A stretch of DNA of 64,000 nt from Paenibacillus cremeus. Its GTDB lineage: Bacteria > Bacillota > Bacilli > Paenibacillales > NBRC-103111. A program made the position numbers and the translations under genes. The stretch is from positions 21,228 to 85,227 of the forward strand of contig NZ_VNJI01000031.1 of NCBI RefSeq assembly GCF_007786445.1, given 5' to 3'. Under the pieces are notes generated by a model that was not told the origin of the DNA, did no database searches, and saw only the letters and a list, made by a program, of their open reading frames with translations. Positions within the stretch are counted from its first letter, which is position 1. Each line of letters opens with the position of its first letter. Below, piece after piece: positions 17,891-24,993 of the stretch.

Positions 17891-18976
17891 TTACCAGGAC
17901 CCCAGCCAATAATGGCCAAACTGCCACCAATCCGTACTCCAGGAGGCGTAATTGTCCGTGCCCGTTCCATCGGTGTGCAAATAGACGGCGGCCCCGTTGA
18001 ACCAGTTCTCGGAGTTGTCGATCGTATCATTTTTCAACGCCGTGATGCCTGCATCCAACCCAGATAACCCGTAATTCATCGCTTCAAAGGCGGCATCGTG
18101 CCCTGCGGACGGCTTCGAAGGATACGCCGGCTGCCCGATAAACACCTTCACTCCGTTCGTCGGCGCAGGATGATTGGCGTCGTTGCTCCACGTTTGGCCG
18201 GAGACGGCATGCAAAATATCGGTCGCCTGCTGCTGCATCCATGCCTGATAAGCGCTGCCGCTCGTCGATCCGCTGTCATAGGTCATGCCTACGAGAAGAT
18301 CCACGTTCCTCGCCATGTAGTAATAATAGGTCGAGCTCCAGGACCAGACGCTGCCGCTTCCATACTGGTGAGCCGCTACACCGGTCAGTTTCCCGCTGCC
18401 GATCCCATTTTTAATGTCGATCATCAGCTGCTTATACGCGTTATACCGGGTATCGTCATTGCCGGAGGGCTCCAGATCCAGCATCACGCCGTCGAAGGCA
18501 CGAGTGGCTCTGCTGACGTAGCTTCCTGTAATTGTGGTGGACGTCAGCTTTTTGCTTTCGTTAACTATCGTGCTGCGAACCGTCGTGTTGGTCACATCCA
18601 CCGTTGTGCTGTCCGCGTTGAGCCAAGCCACTACGTTAAAATGCACGCCGTGCGCTTCCTCAAACGTTTTGATGGCATTAAGGAATGCTTTCACTTGGGC
18701 GAGCTCCGTCGAGGCGTCTGCAATCGTACCGGTACTGGTCAGCTGCCCCGTATTCGGGAACAGGTAGTTCACTTTATACGTTGTGTTCATTTTATCCGCC
18801 AAGTCCGGCACCAAATTCACGAACGAGGTGTACTTCACATAGTTATGAGACAAAAAGACCGCGTTGTTTAAATACTGCCCTTTTACCGTCGTAATGGCAA
18901 AGGCCGGGGAGGAAACGGCCAGGGTAAGACACAGGATTAGCAGAAGTACACGAAAATAGGCTTTTACCATGTTCAT
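17891..18976 (-). CDS. secreted GH18-like protein of unknown substrate
   Basis: About 361 residues with a signal peptide ending AVSSPAFA. The stretch FDGVMLDLEP fits the DGxDxDxE catalytic motif of family 18 glycoside hydrolases, with E169 and the nearer Asp kept but the first inner Asp replaced by Met. The barrel-like order of hydrophobic strands (FNVVAWLN, LTGVAAHQYG, LLVGMTYD, VKVFIGQPAY) agrees with a TIM barrel. It could be an endoglycosidase or a non-catalytic glycan-binding form. The start at 18976 was chosen to give a normal signal peptide; an in-frame GTG at 19033 would add 19 residues. Family placement is an inference. Confidence 0.55.
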   Translation of the reverse strand: MNMVKAYFRVLLLILCLTLAVSSPAFAITTVKGQYLNNAVFLSHNYVKYTSFVNLVPDLADKMNTTYKVNYLFPNTGQLTSTGTIADASTELAQVKAFLNAIKTFEEAHGVHFNVVAWLNADSTTVDVTNTTVRSTIVNESKKLTSTTITGSYVSRATRAFDGVMLDLEPSGNDDTRYNAYKQLMIDIKNGIGSGKLTGVAAHQYGSGSVWSWSSTYYYYMARNVDLLVGMTYDSGSTSGSAYQAWMQQQATDILHAVSGQTWSNDANHPAPTNGVKVFIGQPAYPSKPSAGHDAAFEAMNYGLSGLDAGITALKNDTIDNSENWFNGAAVYLHTDGTGTDNYASWSTDWWQFGHYWLGSW

Positions 18977-19168
18977 TCTCAATGCATTCAGCCCTTTCTT
19001 AGGTAATGGAATCTCATGCTTCCCTCCTTCCACCCGTTTTCCCTCCCATCCTAATCCGGCCGCCTTCGAACGATGCTATGCAGCATTAATACAGGCTATC
19101 AATAATCATTTTTCTATAAAAATGATTAGTTCCGATAAAATGGATCGTTCTAAAGTAGAACGCCATAC

Positions 19169-19196
19169 AAAAAAAGCCCGCTTCATAGAAGCGGAC
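19169..19196 (-). terminator. intrinsic terminator of the MFS gene
   Basis: On the minus strand the stem GTCCGCTTC-tat-GAAGCGGGC is followed by seven T, directly after the MFS stop. Confidence 0.85.
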
Positions 19197-19206
19197 CTCT
19201 TCGTTC

Positions 19207-20538
19207 TTATCCTTGCTGTGCAGCCGCTGGCTGCTTGGCCGACAGCCTGTACCACAGGAGCATACCTATCGACAGCAGGCCAATCAAGAGCAAGATGCCG
19301 TAGACGTGACGATACGATGGAAGCAAACTCGTATGCTGCTGCAATTCGAGCAAAATCCCGCACACCGCCACCGAGATCGAGCCGCCGCAAAATTGAATGA
19401 GCTGCATCAGTCCCATCCCCGAGCCGATTAGTGACTTCGGTAAAATGCGCGACGTCTCATTGTTCAAAGAAGCGATCGTAGCGGAAAACGCCGGGGAGAA
19501 GCAAATGTACCCGAGCAGCGTAACGAGCGAAGAAGACCCCAGCACGGTACTAAAAACGAGCATAACGCAAGCCATAACCAAATGCCCGATCAAGACGAAC
19601 CGGAGGTTTCCGTACCGGTCGATCCAGCGGCCGACGAATCGAGTCAAGAAGGCGGACAGCACGGCGCCAGGCGCAATCGTGAGCCCAACCTCCATCGGTG
19701 AGCGATGGAACAGGTTCGCAAGCACCAGGGGCATCAAAAATAAATTGCCGAGATTGAGCACGAGAATGCAAAAGCCGATCACTGTGAGCTTGCGAAAAGC
19801 AGTGTTCTTGAGCAGCTCAGGGTTAATAAACGTTTCTCTTCCCCGTTTCAGGTGTATGCCATGGACCACAAAGGACAGCGCGCTAACGATCAGCCAGACA
19901 ACGGACAATTGCGTCACCGCAAGCAGCAGTGTTGCCGCATTGACAACGGTTAGAATAGCGCCAGGTATATCGAAGCGCAGCGGCATGGCATTTTCTTTCG
20001 GAAGTAAGCGTAATAATACCGGTAAAATGACCAGGATAAGACAAGTGATTACGAACAGTCCGTTCCAGCCAAAATATTCGCTGATGAGCCCGCCGACAAT
20101 CGGCCCCAGCCCGAAGGCCATCGCGCTCCCGGCTGAGATCATCGCGATCGCGGAGCCCCGCCGCTCGAGCGGGATGTAGCGGCTGGCCAGCACCAGGCCG
20201 AGACCCGCCATCACGCCTGCCCCCGCGGATTGCAGGATGCGTGCCGTCAGCAAAGCTTGAAAGCTGTGTGCAAATATGCCCACAACCGAGGATAGCCCCA
20301 ACACCAAAAGGCCTACCGTCAGCAGCCGGCGAATAGGCACGGTGTCGGTGAGCCTGCTGTAAATGACCGTAGATAAGGCGTAGCCGATGGAGTAACTGGA
20401 AATGACCCAGGAGCCTAGATCGGCGGTAATATGGAGGTCGTGGATAATGCTGGGGATGGAAACATTAAACATCGTGGTGTTCATGACAACGATAAATAAG
20501 CCGATCGTCCAGACCGGCATTACAATCTTGTCGTTCAT
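19207..20538 (-). CDS. MFS transporter, DHA2/TetL-like drug pump
   Basis: A 443-residue protein with 12-14 hydrophobic helices. Early blocks FNVSIPSIIHDL, WVISSYSIGYALSTVIYSRL and RILQSAGAGVMAGLGLVLA resemble the DHA2 branch that includes TetL/TetK proton-coupled drug efflux pumps, and motif GPIVGG in helix 5 marks an antiporter. It probably exports a toxic compound in exchange for protons. No regulator gene is adjacent. The substrate is unknown. Confidence 0.83.
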   Translation of the reverse strand: MNDKIVMPVWTIGLFIVVMNTTMFNVSIPSIIHDLHITADLGSWVISSYSIGYALSTVIYSRLTDTVPIRRLLTVGLLVLGLSSVVGIFAHSFQALLTARILQSAGAGVMAGLGLVLASRYIPLERRGSAIAMISAGSAMAFGLGPIVGGLISEYFGWNGLFVITCLILVILPVLLRLLPKENAMPLRFDIPGAILTVVNAATLLLAVTQLSVVWLIVSALSFVVHGIHLKRGRETFINPELLKNTAFRKLTVIGFCILVLNLGNLFLMPLVLANLFHRSPMEVGLTIAPGAVLSAFLTRFVGRWIDRYGNLRFVLIGHLVMACVMLVFSTVLGSSSLVTLLGYICFSPAFSATIASLNNETSRILPKSLIGSGMGLMQLIQFCGGSISVAVCGILLELQQHTSLLPSYRHVYGILLLIGLLSIGMLLWYRLSAKQPAAAQQG

Positions 20539-20608
20539 TGCATTTCACTTCCTGTCTGCAACTAAGCTGCGGATTGACTATCACTATCCATTATAGCCTA
20601 CCTCACGG

Positions 20609-21394
20609 CTAGCTTCCAATGTTCGGTCTGGTGCCGATCACGACGGTGGCCTCCAGCTCCTCCGAGCGGAGCACCTGAGGAATCAGCCCATACTCGGCAA
20701 ACATCTCAGCGGCACGCCAGGCCTGACGTTCGCTGGTTTCCACCAGCAGCCGACCGCCCGGAGCAAGCCACTCGGGAGCCTGCGCCGCGATTCGCCGATG
20801 CACATCCAGACCGTCCGCTCCCCCATCAAGCGCAAGCATCGCCTCATAGTTGCGCGCCTCCAATGGAAGCAAGGGGATCGACTCCGTTGGGACATAAGGT
20901 GCGTTTGCGATGAGGATATCCACGCGGCCCTGCAGCACCGCTGGCAGCGGGTCGTAAAGATCGCCTTCATACACCCGCCCCCCTGCAGATGCAACGTTGC
21001 GGGCCGCGCACGCTGCCGCGGCTCGGTCCAGATCTACGGCGTGCAGCTCGACTAGCTCGGCCATTGCTGCTAAGGCCGCCCCCAGCGCCCCCGTGCCGCA
21101 GCACAGGTCCACTGCAATAGCCCCCGGCTCAGCTAACGCCGCTGCCTGACGGACGAGAAACGCGCTGCGCTGGCGGGGGACAAACACGCCAGGGCTTACC
21201 GTGATTCGTAAACCGCAGAACTCCGCCCAGCCTAGAACGTACTCCAGCGGCATGCCAGCCGCCCGCTGACTCACCAGTCCGCTGAGCTCCTCAGGTGTCC
21301 TCGCCGCCTCCATCAGCATTCCCGCTTCTTCCTCGGCATACACACAGCCAGCCGCCCTAAGGCTTGCAACAATATTGGAATAATCAAGTTCCAT
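20609..21394 (-). CDS. PrmC-related N5-glutamine methyltransferase (HemK family variant)
   Basis: About 261 residues: a helical N-terminal domain, then a Rossmann methyltransferase with the SAM motif VDLCCGTGALG and the catalytic motif NAPYVP in place of the usual NPPY. This variant motif and the following PLEARNYEAMLALDGGADGLDVHRRI belong to the family described as putative protein N5-glutamine methyltransferases, distinct from the release-factor enzyme PrmC. Its target is unknown; by analogy it methylates a glutamine side chain. The start at 21394 follows GGGGGT; an upstream ATG at 21439 is less likely. Confidence 0.82.
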   Translation of the reverse strand: MELDYSNIVASLRAAGCVYAEEEAGMLMEAARTPEELSGLVSQRAAGMPLEYVLGWAEFCGLRITVSPGVFVPRQRSAFLVRQAAALAEPGAIAVDLCCGTGALGAALAAMAELVELHAVDLDRAAAACAARNVASAGGRVYEGDLYDPLPAVLQGRVDILIANAPYVPTESIPLLPLEARNYEAMLALDGGADGLDVHRRIAAQAPEWLAPGGRLLVETSERQAWRAAEMFAEYGLIPQVLRSEELEATVVIGTRPNIGS

Positions 21395-21512
21395 GACTAC
21401 CCCCGTGAAATCCTTTGATTTTTTTCCTACACCTATCATATCGATTGCTATTCACCTCAGAAAAGGGATAGTATTTGTATAATCATTCTAATCTGGAGGG
21501 CCATCGATCCCT

Positions 21513-22385
21513 ATGAATCTGGAAACGTTATACCGCACTTATAAATCCCTGCTGCTTTCCGTCGCCTACCGGATGCTGGGCTCCATCTCCGAGGCCGAGG
21601 ATGCTGTACAGGACGTCTTTATCGCGCTGAGGGAGGTCAACCTCGAATCCCTGCTTCATCCCAAAGCTTATTTGGTCAAAATGATCACGAACCACTCCCT
21701 GAACCAGCTTAAATCCTCCAAGCGCAAAAGAGAGCTCTACGTCGGAACTTGGCTTCCAGAGCCGTTCATTACGACTAGCGCCGAAGATCCTTCGGAGGAG
21801 TTGGTGCGCCAGGAAAGCTTTGGCTATGCGCTGCTGGTGATGCTGCAGGAGCTGACGCCGCCGGAGCGGGCGGTATTTATTTTGCGCGAATCCGTGGGCT
21901 TCACGTATGAGGAGATTGCCGAGATGCTGGCCAAAACCGAAGCCTCCTGCCGCAAGCTGTACAGCCGCGCCAAGGCGAAGCTCGATCCAGAGCGGCCACA
22001 CGACGTAGAAGCGTCACCAAAGCAAGCGGAAGCGTATGTCCAAGCATTCGTGAAAGCCGTGGAAAGCGGGCAGTTTGAGCCTTTTATCAATCTGCTGATG
22101 GAAAACGCCGTGCTGTTCAGCGATGGCGGAGGCAAGGTCCGCGCGGCCATCTTTCCCATCGTGGGCAAGAAGCGCATCGTGGGCTTTATCGAGGGCATTC
22201 GCGCCAAGGGCAGCTTGATCGGCGAGTTGCGACAAGTATGGATCAGCGGCCAGCCTGGTTTATTGCTGCTGCGTGAGAGTATGCCTCCATTGGCCTTCTG
22301 CTTCCAGCTCTCCGCTGACCAAGAACACATCCAATCCGTTTATGTTTTGGCAAATCCGGAGAAATTGAGGCACATCCAAAATTAA
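21513..22385 (+). CDS. ECF41-type RNA polymerase sigma factor with SnoaL-like C-terminal domain (SigJ type)
   Basis: A 290-residue protein. Sigma region 2 (about 5-70) and region 4 (about 105-155) are followed by a C-terminal extension with a SnoaL-like fold. The three marks of group ECF41 are present: WLPEP (80-84) in the linker, DGGGK (204-208) and NPEKL (281-285). In this group the extension replaces a classical anti-sigma factor and controls activity from inside the same chain. The next gene encodes a carboxymuconolactone decarboxylase-like protein, the known genomic partner, and a matching promoter lies in front of it. What activates it is not known. Confidence 0.93.
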   Translation: MNLETLYRTYKSLLLSVAYRMLGSISEAEDAVQDVFIALREVNLESLLHPKAYLVKMITNHSLNQLKSSKRKRELYVGTWLPEPFITTSAEDPSEELVRQESFGYALLVMLQELTPPERAVFILRESVGFTYEEIAEMLAKTEASCRKLYSRAKAKLDPERPHDVEASPKQAEAYVQAFVKAVESGQFEPFINLLMENAVLFSDGGGKVRAAIFPIVGKKRIVGFIEGIRAKGSLIGELRQVWISGQPGLLLLRESMPPLAFCFQLSADQEHIQSVYVLANPEKLRHIQN

Positions 22386-22408
22386 TTTTCGAAAAAAAGC
22401 TGCTCTTG

Positions 22409-22435
22409 TGTCACAAAATCACGGCCTTCGTTGTC
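22409..22435 (+). promoter_or_regulatory. ECF41-type promoter in front of the AhpD-like gene
   Basis: TGTCACA (22409-22415) is the described ECF41 -35 element. After 16 bp comes TGTC (22432-22435), one base from the described -10 CGTC. The transcript would start about 40 nt before the gene at 22482. No such site was seen before the sigma gene. Confidence 0.7.
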
Positions 22436-22481
22436 TTAGCTCATGAAAGAAAAATAAGACCTTAAACGGAGGGATTTCACC

Positions 22482-22925
22482 ATGCAAACTAGAATCAATA
22501 ATGTAGCAGTAAATCCGGAAGCTTACCAAACCATGCTGAAGCTTGAAGGCTTCATTAAAGCGTCTGGACTCGATCCGATTTTATACGAGCTGATCAAAAT
22601 CCGCGCCTCCCAAATTAACGGCTGCGCCTTCTGCCTCGACATGCATACAAAAGATATTCGCAAGATGGGCGAATCCGAGCAGCGGGTTAACCTGATCAGC
22701 GTCTGGAGAGAAGCCCCCTTCTTTACCGATAAGGAAAAAGCCGCGCTAGAGCTGACCGAGGCCGTCACGCGCATCGCCGATCACGGGGTGCCGCAAGCGT
22801 TGTTCGATAAGGTGAGCGAGCAATTTTCCCAGTCCGAAATCGTTACTTTGATTATGGCCATCAACACCATCAACAGCTGGAACCGCCTCGCCATTACAGC
22901 CGGTATGTTCCCGGGCTGCATGTAA
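22482..22925 (+). CDS. carboxymuconolactone decarboxylase/AhpD-like protein
   Basis: A 147-residue, all-helical protein with the AhpD-type redox motif C48-A-F-C51 and H55 (CAFCLDMH). Proteins of this family act as thiol peroxidase-type enzymes or decarboxylases; those next to ECF41 sigma factors are the typical and often the only target of the factor. It has a strong ribosome site (GGAGGG) and ends at a strong terminator. Reaction and substrate are unknown; a role in removing a reactive compound is an inference. Confidence 0.9.
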   Translation: MQTRINNVAVNPEAYQTMLKLEGFIKASGLDPILYELIKIRASQINGCAFCLDMHTKDIRKMGESEQRVNLISVWREAPFFTDKEKAALELTEAVTRIADHGVPQALFDKVSEQFSQSEIVTLIMAINTINSWNRLAITAGMFPGCM

Positions 22926-22949
22926 CTTTAAAGCTCATATGAAATCAAG

Positions 22950-22987
22950 AGCAGTCCGTCTCTTTCGGGAGAACGGGCTGTTTTTTT
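22950..22987 (+). terminator. intrinsic terminator of the AhpD-like gene
   Basis: AGCAGTCCG pairs with CGGGCTGTT across a short loop and is followed by seven T. Confidence 0.8.
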
Positions 22988-23012
22988 CTTTCTACAAAGG
23001 GAAATTTAGGTA

Positions 23013-23041
23013 TTGACGAAACCGCTTTCATGAAGCAATAT
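23013..23041 (+). promoter_or_regulatory. promoter with overlapping cre-like site before the DUF3311/symporter pair
   Basis: TTGACG (23013-23018) is a likely -35, with a weak -10 around 23036-23041. CGAAACCGCTTTCA (23017-23030) read on the minus strand is TGAAAGCGGTTTCG, which fits the CcpA cre consensus at all but the last position. A site between -35 and -10 would allow repression by CcpA when preferred sugars are present. Confidence 0.5.
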
Positions 23042-23084
23042 TTTGTTAGGCTCACACACTTTTGAAAGGAGCGTGACATGAACC

Positions 23085-23294
23085 ATGCCCAATCCATCGA
23101 CGGAAAAAAAGGCCGGCCGCGGGTGGTATCTTCTCCTGATCCTCCCCTTCCTCGCTATGCTGTGGCCTGCATCCTACTCGACTGCCGAGCCCACCTTGAT
23201 CGGGATGCCGTTCTTTTACTGGTATCAGATGCTGTGGGTTATTATCAGCGCCTTATTAACGGTTGTCGTATATTTCGCTACGAAGCGAAAATAA
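23085..23294 (+). CDS. DUF3311-family small membrane protein, partner of the symporter
   Basis: A 69-residue protein with two hydrophobic helices of the DUF3311 type, including GMPFFYWYQMLWVI. DUF3311 genes typically precede a sodium:solute symporter gene, as in the yhjC-yhjB pair of B. subtilis, and are probably a small subunit of that carrier. The next gene starts 18 bp downstream. The nearest ATG to the ribosome site (23078) is in another frame; the ATG at 23085 was chosen because only this frame carries the family sequence. Confidence 0.83.
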   Translation: MPNPSTEKKAGRGWYLLLILPFLAMLWPASYSTAEPTLIGMPFFYWYQMLWVIISALLTVVVYFATKRK

Positions 23295-23312
23295 GAAGGA
23301 GAAGAAGTCACT

Positions 23313-24872
23313 ATGAACATTAACTGGACTGCCTTTATCGTGTTCTTACTGTTCTTTCTGTTCGTAACAGTGCTCGGCTTTTATTCCTCCCGCTGGCGTA
23401 AAGGGAATCTGGACCTGCTCGATGAATGGGGCTTGGGCGGCAGACGGTTCGGAACGATCATCACGTGGTTTTTGCTCGGAGGCGATTTGTATACGGCCTA
23501 TACGTTTATCGCGGTTCCAGCCTCAATGTACGGAAAGGGCGCCATCGGATTTTTCGCGGTTCCCTATACGATTCTAATCTATCCGCTCGTCTTTATCGTG
23601 ATGCCGCGCCTGTGGTCTGTGGCCAAGAAGCACGGCTATATTACCGCCGCTGACTTCGTTCGTGGACGGTTTGAAAGCGATACGCTCGCTTTGACGGTCG
23701 CCATCACAGGGATTTTGGCCACCATGCCATACATAGCGCTTCAACTCGTAGGGATGCAAGCGGTTCTCGATGCCATGGGCTTCACCGGAACTGGATTCAT
23801 GCATGACCTGCCGCTCATCATCGCCTTCCTCGTCCTCGCGCTGTACACCTTCAACAGCGGACTTCGGGCGCCTGCGGCTATTGCCATCGTCAAGGACTTG
23901 ATGATCTATATCACCGTGATTGCCGCTGTGATTTACATCCCGTACAAGCTCGGCGGGTTCGGTCCGATCTTTGACGCCGCCGCTGCGAAGCATAAAGCCG
24001 CTGTGCTGTTAGGACCCAAAACGTATGCGCCTTATGCGACACTTGCCCTTGGCTCTGCACTGGCGCTGTTCCTGTATCCGCATTCCTTGATTGGGATTTT
24101 CAGCTCCAGCAGCCGCAATGTCATTAAGCGGAACTCCGCTCTGCTGCCGGCGTACTCCTTCGTCCTTGGCATCATTGCCCTGCTCGGCTTCATGGCGATT
24201 GCCGCGGGCATCACGACGAAAGACGGGAACGCCGCCATTCCAGAGTTGTTCCTGCGCATGTTCCCGGATTGGTTCTCGGGCTTTGCCTTTGCCGCCATCG
24301 GCGTAGGGGCTCTCGTTCCCGCGGCCATCATGTCCATCGCTGCAGCCAACCTGTTCTCCCGCAGCATTTATAAAGTATACTTCAATAAGCAAGCCACAGA
24401 AAAGCAAGAGTCCAGTGCGGCCAAGTGGGTTTCGCTGGTGGTGAAGATCGGCGCGCTGCTGTTCATTTTCTTAATGAATACGCAGGATGCCATCAACCTT
24501 CAGCTGCTCGGGGGCATCTGGATTCTGCAGACGCTGCCTGCCATCATTGTCGGCCTCTACACCAAGTGGCTGAACCGCTGGGCGATGGTGCTCGGCTGGC
24601 TGGTCGGCATGGTGTACGGCACCTATATGGCCGCCTCCACCGGCTACGGCAACCAGTTCAAGCTGCCATTCGGCCTCTCCGGCGATACGACGGTTTATTC
24701 CGGACTGTACGCCCTCGTGTTGAACTTCATTGTGGCCATTGTCTTGACCTTCATCTTCCGCGCATTGGGCGTCAGCAACGGGAAGGATGAAACGGTGTCC
24801 GAGGATTATCATTTTGACATTCCGGAGGATCAGCCGGTGTCCAACAACATCGGTCACGGCCGTCACGTATAA
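23313..24872 (+). CDS. sodium:solute symporter family protein, monocarboxylate permease type (YhjB/MctP-like)
   Basis: A 519-residue protein with about 13 hydrophobic helices and SSS-family sequence, such as GGRRFGTIITWFLLGGDLYTAY near the N-terminus (positions ~40-62) and IGVGALVPAAIMSIAAANLFSR. The pairing with DUF3311 points to the branch that carries short organic acids such as lactate, pyruvate or acetate. The cre-like site upstream agrees with a carbon-source uptake role. It ends at a strong terminator. The true substrate needs experiment. Confidence 0.87.
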   Translation: MNINWTAFIVFLLFFLFVTVLGFYSSRWRKGNLDLLDEWGLGGRRFGTIITWFLLGGDLYTAYTFIAVPASMYGKGAIGFFAVPYTILIYPLVFIVMPRLWSVAKKHGYITAADFVRGRFESDTLALTVAITGILATMPYIALQLVGMQAVLDAMGFTGTGFMHDLPLIIAFLVLALYTFNSGLRAPAAIAIVKDLMIYITVIAAVIYIPYKLGGFGPIFDAAAAKHKAAVLLGPKTYAPYATLALGSALALFLYPHSLIGIFSSSSRNVIKRNSALLPAYSFVLGIIALLGFMAIAAGITTKDGNAAIPELFLRMFPDWFSGFAFAAIGVGALVPAAIMSIAAANLFSRSIYKVYFNKQATEKQESSAAKWVSLVVKIGALLFIFLMNTQDAINLQLLGGIWILQTLPAIIVGLYTKWLNRWAMVLGWLVGMVYGTYMAASTGYGNQFKLPFGLSGDTTVYSGLYALVLNFIVAIVLTFIFRALGVSNGKDETVSEDYHFDIPEDQPVSNNIGHGRHV

Positions 24873-24879
24873 AGCAAAT

Positions 24880-24918
24880 AGCGGAGTCCGCAGCAGATTG
24901 CGGCTCCGCTTTCTTTTT
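24880..24918 (+). terminator. intrinsic terminator of the symporter unit
   Basis: AGCGGAG (24880-24886) pairs with CTCCGCT (24904-24910), with extra CGCA/TGCG pairing inside, followed by TTTCTTTTT. Confidence 0.85.
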
Positions 24919-24993
24919 GAGTGCTTTAGCCCTGAAAATGTGTGACCAAAGGAGGGATGGGTACGGGATTCCAGTCTCTGCAGCTCTAAGCAA

